This document shows positions 56,684 to 64,000 of a DNA stretch of 64,000 nucleotides, one piece after another. The DNA is taken from contig CANQIP010000001.1 in NCBI GenBank assembly GCA_947623955.1, forward strand, positions 209,516 through 273,515, in the 5' to 3' direction. Position 1 is the first letter of the stretch. Each line of letters opens with the position of its first letter. A program made the position numbers and the translations under genes. The DNA is from an uncultured Clostridia bacterium. Its GTDB lineage: Bacteria; Bacillota; Clostridia; UBA1381. The notes beneath the pieces are model-generated. The model did no database searches. It had not been told where the DNA came from and saw only the letters and a list, made by a program, of their open reading frames with translations.

Positions 56684-57511
56684 ATGAAATTTTCCGATAA
56701 GGATCTACGCGCGGCGACGCAGGTCGCGTATATGGATTTTAACGAACTTGACGTTATGCTCCACCGCGATTGGACTATAGCCGAGCATTTGGAGCATAAC
56801 AAAAGTCTCGGTGAATACTGGCAAAAGCACGACCCCGAATTGTACGATGAAATCGTAAACGGCGCGTACAAAATGTGGAAAGTAATAAATTACAGAAACC
56901 GCAACAGGCGCACGGGTTTTGTCGCGTGCTGTATCGACACGGGCGGCGGCGACGCGATAATTGCGTTCCGCGGCAGCGAAAGCTTTGACTCGCGGCAGAT
57001 ACTTAACGACTGGATTTTGTCCGACGCGGCTCTCATAAATTCCACGCAGACGCCGCAGCAGCGCGAAAGCGAGAGGTATGTTAGGTACATAAACGATAAA
57101 TTCGGCAGTAAATTCAATTCGTTTTCACTTGCCGGACATTCGCTCGGCGGCAACCTCGCCGAACACGCCGCCATAACCGCGCCCGACGATTTTTATATGA
57201 AGATTGACCGCGTGTTAAATCTGGACGGTCCGGGTTACAGCGACGAGTACATAGAGGCGCACAGGAGCGATATTAAAAGAAAGGCGGGTAAAATCGACCA
57301 TTACCAGTACAGTTGGGTGGGGGCGATATTAAATCCGCTGCCCGGCACGAATTACCGCAATATGCGCGCAAGCGGCGCGGGCGGTCAGGTGATGAAACAC
57401 GACACGAAATACATCATATACGACGACAGCGGGAACATGGTTAAAAGCGCGCCCGACAAACTGTCGGTGTACACTCGCGGCTTTACGAACGCGGTTGACA
57501 ACGGCATATAA
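56684..57511 (+). CDS. DUF2974-type lipase-like alpha/beta hydrolase
   Basis: 275 residues from the ATG at 56684; AAAAGGAGTTGTTTATT gives better spacing for this start than for the TTG nine bases earlier. DAIIAFRGSESF (oxyanion strand), SLAGHSLGGNLAEHAA (catalytic Ser) and VLNLDGPGY follow, the layout of the Mbeg1/DUF2974 hydrolases. No signal peptide, so it is cytoplasmic or released otherwise. Substrate unknown. Confidence 0.75.
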   Translation: MKFSDKDLRAATQVAYMDFNELDVMLHRDWTIAEHLEHNKSLGEYWQKHDPELYDEIVNGAYKMWKVINYRNRNRRTGFVACCIDTGGGDAIIAFRGSESFDSRQILNDWILSDAALINSTQTPQQRESERYVRYINDKFGSKFNSFSLAGHSLGGNLAEHAAITAPDDFYMKIDRVLNLDGPGYSDEYIEAHRSDIKRKAGKIDHYQYSWVGAILNPLPGTNYRNMRASGAGGQVMKHDTKYIIYDDSGNMVKSAPDKLSVYTRGFTNAVDNGI

Positions 57512-57521
57512 TAACAACGCA

Positions 57522-57555
57522 AAAATGACGCGGGTCTGTACCGCGTCATTTTTCA
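57522..57555 (+). terminator. Terminator after the hydrolase
   Basis: AAATGACGCGG and CCGCGTCATTT arms, then TTCAAAA. Confidence 0.7.
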
Positions 57556-57580
57556 AAATTAAATTTTACCTATTTCCGTG

Positions 57581-58621
57581 TCAGAGCAGATTATAAAGTC
57601 TTACAATCGTGGCGATTGCCTGCTCGACGGTGTACGTTCCCTGCGGCGCGAATTCCGTCGCGGACACGCCTGTCATCACGCGGTTCTCGTTTACCCATGT
57701 GACGTATACCCTCGCCCAGTCGGAAACGCTCCACGCATCCTCGTACGGGAGCGAGGTGGTCGTTTCTATCGTCCAGTATTTTCCCGCCGCTTTGGTGAGC
57801 AGCGTCGCCGCCTGCTCGCGCGTTATAATGCCGTGCGGGTCGAAATGCGTGCTGTCCTTGCCGTTTACTATTCCCAGCGCGTACAGGATGTTTACCGAGT
57901 TGTCAACGCCGTCACAGTCCTCAAAGTAATTGCGCAGGTACGCGCCGCCGTTGTCGGACATGTACGATTCGAGCGACTTGTAATTTTCCTTTACGGCAAT
58001 GAAATTGCCGAGCAGCTTACAGAACTGCTCGCGCGTTATATTGTCGCCGTAGCTTGCCGTGAACTCATACGGCAGTAAATTTTTCGCCGCCGCCTCTGTG
58101 ACAAACGTTCTCGACCACGGAGCCTCCGGCATTTTTAGAAAGTCGCGCTCCGTGTTTCTGTAAAACGTCTCGCCGCTTGCCTTTGCCGTGTCGTCCCAGT
58201 ACATGCTGTCGAGGTACAACAGCTTTTCCGTATCATAATCGCTCAGCTTATAGCACACGTAGTTGCCGCTGCCGAAAAGACCGATTTCAATACCCGAATT
58301 TATGCAGTATGTTTTTGTGCCGTCGTTTGAGTATATGTTTACGGCTATGCCGCGGAACGGCGTCGGGTTTGTCGTCCTGTGTACCGTGAGGTCTTTAACG
58401 GTGTCGTAAAACGTATCTATCGAATTTCTGTCCAACGACGTATAGTTACCGTTCGCAATGTCGGATACCGCTATATTCGTTATATCCGACGCGTTAAAAA
58501 TCTCGAGAGCGTCGGAAAACGACATGCTTTCGGGCAGGTTTACGACATTGTACGCGTGCACCGTAACGGACGCGGATAACATTATTGCCGCAGCCGCGAA
58601 TACTTTAAGTAATTTTTTCAC
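57581..58621 (-). CDS. Secreted protein with SLH domains
   Basis: 346 residues. Signal peptide 1-23 (KKLLKVFAAAAIMLSASVTVHA). The N-terminal half is a unique beta domain. The C-terminal ~200 residues hold two to three S-layer-homology repeats (NITREQFCKLLGNFIAV, VNILYALGIVNGKDSTHFDPHGIITREQAATLLTKAA, VMTGVSATEFAPQGTYTVEQAIATIVRLYN). It should sit on secondary cell-wall polymer. Confidence 0.75.
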   Translation of the reverse strand: MKKLLKVFAAAAIMLSASVTVHAYNVVNLPESMSFSDALEIFNASDITNIAVSDIANGNYTSLDRNSIDTFYDTVKDLTVHRTTNPTPFRGIAVNIYSNDGTKTYCINSGIEIGLFGSGNYVCYKLSDYDTEKLLYLDSMYWDDTAKASGETFYRNTERDFLKMPEAPWSRTFVTEAAAKNLLPYEFTASYGDNITREQFCKLLGNFIAVKENYKSLESYMSDNGGAYLRNYFEDCDGVDNSVNILYALGIVNGKDSTHFDPHGIITREQAATLLTKAAGKYWTIETTTSLPYEDAWSVSDWARVYVTWVNENRVMTGVSATEFAPQGTYTVEQAIATIVRLYNLL

Positions 58622-58634
58622 ATTTACACCTTCT

Positions 58635-59300
58635 TTAATCGAATACGCAGTACTTCGCCATATACTCTTCCATTTTCGGGAGCATATCGGCGTAGCCGCC
58701 GTTTTCTTTTAAATATTCATATATATCCTTAACGGTGATGATAGCGTGGATGTTAATGCCGAAGTCCTCCATTATTTCCATAATAGTGGTTTTTGCGGGG
58801 TTTTGTCCGACCTCGCAGCGGTTTACCGAGATAAACATGTCGTTTACCGTGACGTTCGCCGCGCCCTTTAAAATCGGCATCGTCTCGCGCACGGCTGTGC
58901 CGGCGGTGATAACGTCCTCGATAATTATAACCCTGTCTCCGTCCTTCGGCTTGTAGCCCACAAGCGAGCCGCCCTCGCCGTGATCCTTCTCCTCCTTGCG
59001 GTTGAAGAAGTACGGCTTGTCTATCGCGTACTCGTTGTAAAGCGCGGACGCCGCAGCCGTCGCCAGCGGAATACCCTTGTACGCCGGTCCGAACATCGCG
59101 TCGAACGCGTCGCCGCAGCTTTCCTTAATGAGCGACGCATAAAATTTGCCGAGCGTCGCGATTTGTCCGCCGGTTTTGAAGTTTCCGGTGTTTACGAAAT
59201 ACGGCGTGTTTCTGCCGCTTTTTGTTACGAAGTCGCCGAACCGCAGAACCTCCGACTTCATCATAAATTCGATAAATTCTTTCTTTTCCTCTTTGAGCAT
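58635..59300 (-). CDS. pyrE: Orotate phosphoribosyltransferase
   Basis: 221 residues. FVTKSGRNTPYFVNTGNFKTG, AMFGPAYKGIPLATAAA, YFFNRKEEKDHGEGGSLVG (flexible loop) and the PRPP-binding motif VIIIEDVITAGTAVRE are all present. It converts orotate and PRPP to OMP in pyrimidine synthesis. No other pyr gene is adjacent; it follows the sigma factor gene by 14 bases and may share its transcript. Confidence 0.92.
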   Translation of the reverse strand: MLKEEKKEFIEFMMKSEVLRFGDFVTKSGRNTPYFVNTGNFKTGGQIATLGKFYASLIKESCGDAFDAMFGPAYKGIPLATAAASALYNEYAIDKPYFFNRKEEKDHGEGGSLVGYKPKDGDRVIIIEDVITAGTAVRETMPILKGAANVTVNDMFISVNRCEVGQNPAKTTIMEIMEDFGINIHAIITVKDIYEYLKENGGYADMLPKMEEYMAKYCVFD

Positions 59301-59314
59301 TTTCTTCTCCTTTC

Positions 59315-60061
59315 TCAGTCGCGAAAATACATATTTTTTATCTTTTTCAGCACCTTTTTTTCGAGCCTGCTTATCTGCATCTGCGACACGTCCATAATAT
59401 CCGCGATTTCCTTTTGACTTTTTTCATCGTAGTAGCGCAGCTTTACAAACAGCCGTTCGTCCTCGGTGAGAGAGTCCATGCACGATCTGATAAAATCCCT
59501 GTCCTCTATCATGAGGTAGTGTTTGTCGTCCACGCCCAAGACGCTTGAAAGAGCCGCCTCGCCGTCGGCATAAGCCTCGTATTCGAGCGATTTTATAAAC
59601 GACATATCGCCCACCTCGTACAGCGAGTTGAGTGTCTTTTCGGGTATGTTCAGTATCCTTGCCATTTCAGCGTGTGAAATATCCGCTGACAAACGGCGTA
59701 TCTTTTCAGCCTTGTAGAACACCTCGTAAAGCTTGCGGGGTATGCGTATAAAGTTACCCTTGTCGCGGAAATAGCGGCGTATTTCGCCCAGTACCGTCGG
59801 TGTGGCGAACGTCGCGAACTTTACGCCCTTGTCGGGGTCAAATCGCTCCACCGCGTACAGAATACCGAGACAAGCCACCTGATATATGTCGTCGTATTCC
59901 ACGCCGCGGTTTATGAACTTGCGCGACAGTATTTCGGCAATATATATGTATGCCTCCACGAGCGAGTCGCGCAGCTTGGGGTCGCGTGTTTGTCTGTACC
60001 TCGAAAACAGCTCGTATTCACTTGTCAGTACTTCGGGTTTGACCAAAGCCACGTTTCTCAC
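59315..60061 (-). CDS. SigB/SigF/SigG-class sigma factor
   Basis: 248 residues. Region 2 (DSLVEAYIYIAEILSRKF, DDIYQVACLGILYAVERFDPDKGVKFATFATPTVLGEIRRYFRD), region 3 (RIPRKLYEVFYKAEKIRRLS) and region 4 (LTEDERLFVKLRYYDEKSQKEIADIMDVSQMQISRLEKKVLKKI) are complete. The class covers general-stress SigB and forespore SigF/SigG. No anti-sigma genes (SpoIIAA/AB or RsbVW) lie beside it, so the exact member cannot be assigned. Confidence 0.85.
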   Translation of the reverse strand: MRNVALVKPEVLTSEYELFSRYRQTRDPKLRDSLVEAYIYIAEILSRKFINRGVEYDDIYQVACLGILYAVERFDPDKGVKFATFATPTVLGEIRRYFRDKGNFIRIPRKLYEVFYKAEKIRRLSADISHAEMARILNIPEKTLNSLYEVGDMSFIKSLEYEAYADGEAALSSVLGVDDKHYLMIEDRDFIRSCMDSLTEDERLFVKLRYYDEKSQKEIADIMDVSQMQISRLEKKVLKKIKNMYFRD

Positions 60062-60077
60062 CTTCCTGTCCGACGCC

Positions 60078-60740
60078 CTACCGTATAAGCTCCCGCGCCA
60101 TATTTACGGCAGCGTCGTACGCCTTATCGTTCTTTGCCCCGCCGCGCGTGTTCTGCCGTACAAGCAGGTACAGCTTGTCGCATTTTATACCCTTTTCTTT
60201 AAGGTACGTGCTGTCTTTAAGGCTTACGGCAAAGCCGATGTTGTCGGGCGCATGGCGCAGCACTTCCGCGCCGGACGTGTCGATAATGTTCTCTATATTT
60301 TCAAACGCGGTGAGCGTATCCTTGCGCTCCGCGTACCGCTGCGCAAGCGTTTCATCCATTAAATAAATAAATGTGCAGTCGTCCATAAGAGTAATATCGA
60401 ACTTCTGCTGGAGCGCCATATCGAAATCCTCGTTGCCGTCTATGTTTGTAAATTCAATCGGTACTGTATGCGTGAGCGTTTCGCCACTCTCATCGGCGTC
60501 GACCGCATAATTCTGCGCCGTTTCGTCGAGTACGCTTTTGCTTGTCTCGTCGAGGTGCATATAGCCGCCGTATACGACAACGAAATCGTATTCCTTACGC
60601 GTCGCGCACTGAACGATCGTAACGACTGTTATGAGTATAGCCGCGGCGGTAATGATAACGTGCCACTTGTAATATTCCCAAAAATATTCCCACCATGCCC
60701 GCGTGAACCGCGGCGGCACCGTGCCGTATTTCTCCGCCAT
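60078..60740 (-). CDS. Uncharacterised membrane-anchored protein
   Basis: 220 residues from ATG 60740 (AAGGAGGTTTTTTC upstream). The cytoplasmic start PPRFTRAWWEYFWEYYKWH leads into one membrane helix (VIITAAAILITVVTIVQC), then a soluble external domain (DFVVVYGGYMHLDE). This arrangement recurs in Clostridia without a known role. Confidence 0.55.
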   Translation of the reverse strand: MAEKYGTVPPRFTRAWWEYFWEYYKWHVIITAAAILITVVTIVQCATRKEYDFVVVYGGYMHLDETSKSVLDETAQNYAVDADESGETLTHTVPIEFTNIDGNEDFDMALQQKFDITLMDDCTFIYLMDETLAQRYAERKDTLTAFENIENIIDTSGAEVLRHAPDNIGFAVSLKDSTYLKEKGIKCDKLYLLVRQNTRGGAKNDKAYDAAVNMARELIR

Positions 60741-60851
60741 GAAAAAACCTCCTTCCGTACATGCGCCAATTCGGCATATAACAGATATATGCAGTATATC
60801 ACATATTACGAAAAATTTCAAGGTATATTGATTTTTTGCCTTATTTCCGCA

Positions 60852-60882
60852 AAAAAGAGCGTATCATGTGATACGCTCTTTA
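60852..60882. terminator. Bidirectional terminator
   Basis: AAAGAGCGTATCA and TGATACGCTCTTT arms flanked by A and T runs; it serves the PL11 gene side and the membrane protein side. Confidence 0.75.
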
Positions 60883-60907
60883 TAATCGCTCTTTGATTAT
60901 GCGGTTA

Positions 60908-63673
60908 TTACTTCATTAAATCCCAGAGCATTGAAAGCATTGTAGCCGACTGCGCTCTTGTTGCGGTAGCCTTCGGCTGGAATGTAAGACCCGCGTCTGT
61001 GTCGATACCGTTGATGATACCGAGCGCAACAGCGTTCTTAATATCCGCCGCAGCCCATGCGGCTATGTCGCCATCGTCTATGAATGCGTTCTGTGCGGCG
61101 GGTTCGGCGTTAATGCCCTTGTAAGCCGCAGCCTTCGCAACCATCGACGCCATTTCTTCTCTCGTGATGTTTACATCGAACTGGTCAACCGTGAACGGAA
61201 TGTCCTCAGCGATGAGGTTCGCGTTCTGCGCAGCCTTTACGTAAGGCATTGCCCAGTGCTCGCTTGCGAGCGATGTGTCAACATCGAGCTTGAGAGCGTT
61301 TACGATAAGAGTTGCGAACTGACCCTTTGTTACCGTACCGTCGGGCTGGAATGTTCCGTCGCCCATACCGTTGATAACGCCTACGCCGTTCATCTTAAGG
61401 ATGAAGTCCTTAGCCCAGTGACCGCTGATATCCGAGAATACCTCGCCTGTCGACGGATTAGCCGGAGCCGTACCGCCCTCGGGGAGCTTTGACTCGTCAA
61501 ACTTAGCCGGTGTATACTTGTTGTTTACAAGACTTACGTTAGCAGCGGGCTGAGTTGTGTATGTTGAACCCGCAATCTTGTCGTTCATGTACCAGCTGAT
61601 GTGAGGCGGCTGGTTGTAGCAGTTCGAGTTACATGCCGACGAGTTTCTGTAAATGTCGTCGTGTGCAAGCGTGTAGAAGTTGTACTCGGTCGGATACGGC
61701 GTCTCGAATATTCTCAGGGAGTACTGATATACGGTCTTCTTCATCTCAACCTCAACATCAGCGTCATAGTCGCCCTTAATTGTCATCTTTTCCGTTTCCG
61801 TATTCTCGCCTATAATAGCATAGGAAACAACTTCCTCTCTCCAGTCGCCGAGAAGGTCAGCCTGAAGGTTTACATTACCCTTCGTGCTGTTGATGGAGTG
61901 CGAACCTTCGCCCGCGAAGATTTCGTCAAACTTCTTTGTATCGTCGTTCCACTTTGTTATCGTAATTGCCTGACCTGCGCCCTTGTGATCCTGAAGTTCA
62001 TCCTGGAGGTCGCCGTCCCAGTAAATTCTGCCGTTCATGGATGCGCCGAGGTCGGGAAGTTCGTTACCCTTGTCATCCCAGTAACCCGATGAACCTGCGC
62101 CCCAAGCTACATAGTAGGAGTCGCCGTAACCGATATTACCGATCATACCACGACCGGTATCCTTAACGCCGTTGTGCATCTGATAGAATTCACCTGTCTT
62201 AGCGTTCTGAACCGTAAGACCCCACTGGTGACGGTCTTCCGGAGCGCCGCCCGATGCAGCGCCACTGGAGTTCTTGAAGATTGTATTTGATGTGATAAAC
62301 GGTGAGAGCTGCGAGCTGTTGAGAGCGAATACTTCGCTGTCAGCGCCGTAGTCCTCGTAAACCTTAAGGAATTCAAGACCTTCCTTTGTCGGGTCGAAGT
62401 CACCGAGGTGCATCGCGTCGCCGTGCTCCTGATATGTGCACCAGAGAACCTTACCGTCGTCGTCCCATGTCAGAGCACCGTAAAGGATTTCGTCCTTACC
62501 GTCGCCGTCAACGTCGCCCGCCTCAATCTGGTGGTTACCCTGACCTATATAGCCGTTGTACTGGCTGTCAGCCGTATCGAACGACCATACGAGTGAGAGC
62601 TTGCCGTTCTTGAAGTTGTAAGCCGCGCAAGCAGTACGTCCGTTCGGTGTGGAGATGTTCTTACCGAAATAATAACCTCTCGCGAATACTGCCGAAGGAG
62701 TCTTGCCGTCGAGGTACGCGATCGTACCGTTATAACGCTCCGAGCGGTTACCGAAGTCATCACCGAAACTGTAGCAGGTTGTCATTGTGCCTACCTGGTT
62801 GTTCGGGAAGTAATCAACCGTGTCGAGAGCCGCGCCGGTTTCACCGTCAAAGCATGTTACATAAAGGGGACCCTGGAGGTTCTTACCTGCATTCATTGCA
62901 GCCCAGCTTTCTTCATATGTCGTACCCTTCGACGCGTCGCCTATCATCTTGCCCGTGCCGTCGATTGTACCGTCGGCTGTTCTTACGATAACTTCAGCCG
63001 CGCCGTCGCCGTCAAAGTCGGCAATGTTAAGCATTGTGTCATGCTGACCCGCGCGGATATTAAAGCCCATGTCAACTCTCCACATAAACGTACCGTCGAG
63101 CTTGTAAGCGTCCATATACACGTTACCGGTTCTACCCGTTGAAGCAGCGTCCTTCGCGTCCGACGGGTTCCAGAGCATTACGATCTCGTACTGACCGTCG
63201 CCGTCAAGGTCGCCGTAGGACGAGTCGCCCGGTGCGTAAGCGCCTACGTAAACGCCGTTTCTGTCCATCTGTACAACGTCGCTTTCGGGCGTGTCATGCA
63301 GAGGAATGTCGAGATAACCGTTTGCCCATACGGGAACGGACGCAGACATTTCGCCGTTGCATACTACAGTGTACATATCGTTTACGGTACCCTGCTTATC
63401 AACAAAGTTCGTTACCGCGCCTTCGTTAATCTTTTCCTTATTTCTATACAGTGTGAATGTTGTGTCAGCCGGCTCCGTGGCAAGTCTTCTCCATGACACG
63501 AGCACGCCGTCACTGATTTTTGTGGCAACAACGCCGCGGTCGAGCTTTTCCATATTTCTCGTCGACGCCGATCCCGCAAATGCTCCCGCGCTTGTCGGCA
63601 TTGCAAGACCTACAGCCGCAATCTGCGCAAGAACCAGGGTAAAAATACCCAATTTCTTTAAGTTTTTGAACAT
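60908..63673 (-). CDS. PL11-type rhamnogalacturonan lyase with SLH domains
   Basis: 921 residues; AGGGAGGACTGCGAA precedes the start. Signal peptide ~1-30. The N-terminal Ig-like part (LDRGVVATKISDGVLVSWRR) and eight-bladed propeller (SSYGDLDGDGQYEIVMLWNPSDAKD, ADFDGDGAAEVIVRTADGT, AGDVDGDGKDEILYGALTWDDDG, LLGDWREEVV) with calcium-binding DxDGD loops are the PL11 signature. They act on the rhamnogalacturonan-I backbone by beta-elimination. Residues ~760-921 hold three SLH repeats (DISGHWAKDFILKMNGVGVINGMGDGTFQPDGTVTKGQFATLI and two more), fixing it to the cell wall. Supports a pectin-degrading lifestyle. Confidence 0.9.
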   Translation of the reverse strand: MFKNLKKLGIFTLVLAQIAAVGLAMPTSAGAFAGSASTRNMEKLDRGVVATKISDGVLVSWRRLATEPADTTFTLYRNKEKINEGAVTNFVDKQGTVNDMYTVVCNGEMSASVPVWANGYLDIPLHDTPESDVVQMDRNGVYVGAYAPGDSSYGDLDGDGQYEIVMLWNPSDAKDAASTGRTGNVYMDAYKLDGTFMWRVDMGFNIRAGQHDTMLNIADFDGDGAAEVIVRTADGTIDGTGKMIGDASKGTTYEESWAAMNAGKNLQGPLYVTCFDGETGAALDTVDYFPNNQVGTMTTCYSFGDDFGNRSERYNGTIAYLDGKTPSAVFARGYYFGKNISTPNGRTACAAYNFKNGKLSLVWSFDTADSQYNGYIGQGNHQIEAGDVDGDGKDEILYGALTWDDDGKVLWCTYQEHGDAMHLGDFDPTKEGLEFLKVYEDYGADSEVFALNSSQLSPFITSNTIFKNSSGAASGGAPEDRHQWGLTVQNAKTGEFYQMHNGVKDTGRGMIGNIGYGDSYYVAWGAGSSGYWDDKGNELPDLGASMNGRIYWDGDLQDELQDHKGAGQAITITKWNDDTKKFDEIFAGEGSHSINSTKGNVNLQADLLGDWREEVVSYAIIGENTETEKMTIKGDYDADVEVEMKKTVYQYSLRIFETPYPTEYNFYTLAHDDIYRNSSACNSNCYNQPPHISWYMNDKIAGSTYTTQPAANVSLVNNKYTPAKFDESKLPEGGTAPANPSTGEVFSDISGHWAKDFILKMNGVGVINGMGDGTFQPDGTVTKGQFATLIVNALKLDVDTSLASEHWAMPYVKAAQNANLIAEDIPFTVDQFDVNITREEMASMVAKAAAYKGINAEPAAQNAFIDDGDIAAWAAADIKNAVALGIINGIDTDAGLTFQPKATATRAQSATMLSMLWDLMK

Positions 63674-64000
63674 TTCGCAGTCCTCCCTCTGATATTTTAC
63701 GTATCACATTTTGTATACTCTGCTTTAGAGCATAGTGATTATTGTATTCATAATACCATATTTTGAACAAATTTTAAAGTGGTTTTTATAATTTTTATGT
63801 GTAATTTACAGTGTTTTTTGTTTAAAATGCGAACGACGCTTTTGACCCCGTTTGTTCGCACATTTAACCCCTTTTAATTTGAAAAGTATTTATAAATTAA
63901 AACTGTAATTTTTGTTAAAAATTTATCAAATGGCTTACCTATGCCGTTTTTCGGCGATTTTTTCCCGATTTTCAGAAACTTCCGATAATACGACTTATAC
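63674..64000. other. Upstream region of the PL11 gene
   Basis: There is no gene in these ~330 AT-rich bases. They hold the PL11 ribosome site and probably its promoter; a TTATAA/TTTTATA-rich block near 63780-63800 is a candidate, but I see no clean consensus pair. Confidence 0.4.

Overview
The window looks like a chromosome segment of a gut-type Clostridia species. Evidence: a sporulation/stress-class sigma factor of the SigB/F/G type, S-layer-homology (SLH) proteins, copper-amine-oxidase stalk domains, strong AGGAGG ribosome sites, and secreted plant-polysaccharide enzymes (a PL11 rhamnogalacturonan lyase, a GH30+GH43 arabinogalactan-type enzyme and a GH26-like enzyme). A pectin/arabinogalactan degrader of the Monoglobus sort would fit, but that is inference only.

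Layout. 1-10.9 kb: mobile DNA. It holds a conjugative/Tad-like leftward block (AAA ATPase, pilin-like membrane proteins, TadC-like protein, DUF4116 repeat protein), a type III toxin-antitoxin locus (ToxN/AbiQ-like toxin with repeat RNA), pieces of a phage head/tail operon, and a prophage control region with integrase. 10.9-13.0 kb: host backbone with five tRNAs, a cysteine desulfurase/DUF3343 pair and tRNA-Leu. 13.0-16.4 kb: a very small integrated element between tRNA-Leu and a 58-bp copy of its 3' end, with XRE regulator, integrase, a GC-rich tract and a TerS-like operon. 16.5-22.7 kb: plasmid/ICE maintenance module (ParA, ParB, AbrB-zinc finger, a RuvC-only TnpB-like protein, and the start of a giant polyvalent helicase gene with a gene nested out of frame). 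23-30.4 kb: prophage early region with HicAB and an integrase next to a tRNA-Lys attachment copy. 31-33.5 kb: HUH replication protein and phage tail pieces. 33.8-38.8 kb: the GH30-GH43 enzyme. 38.8-45.4 kb: tRNA-Ala, a third tRNA-linked integrase, HicAB, a phage repressor/Cro switch and more phage pieces. 45.4-50.4 kb: AT-rich island with IS remnants and an operon of a radical SAM protein, a thymidylate-kinase-like protein and an EEP-fold hydrolase. 50.9-64 kb: stable host backbone (GH26, type I toxin-antitoxin, ECF sigma/anti-sigma, lipase, SLH protein, pyrE, sigma factor, PL11).

Two themes stand out. First, many mobile-element genes stop in mid-domain and abut a different gene, often on the other strand (near bases 246, 4272, 5855, 6245, 7430, 22670, 23090, 32155, 33537, 43060 and 44552). 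Either this region recombined heavily or the assembly joined contigs. Second, the control layer is dense: operator arrays, consensus promoters driving short RNAs beside integrases, small repressor-tail-like proteins and at least four toxin-antitoxin loci.

The best candidates for something undescribed are the radical SAM-kinase-EEP operon (47.3-50.1 kb), the RuvC-only TnpB-like protein inside a partition operon with a duplicated 27-bp palindrome, the nested gene at 21.1 kb and the 3.4-kb tRNA-Leu element. All calls come from reading the sequence by eye; no database search was run.
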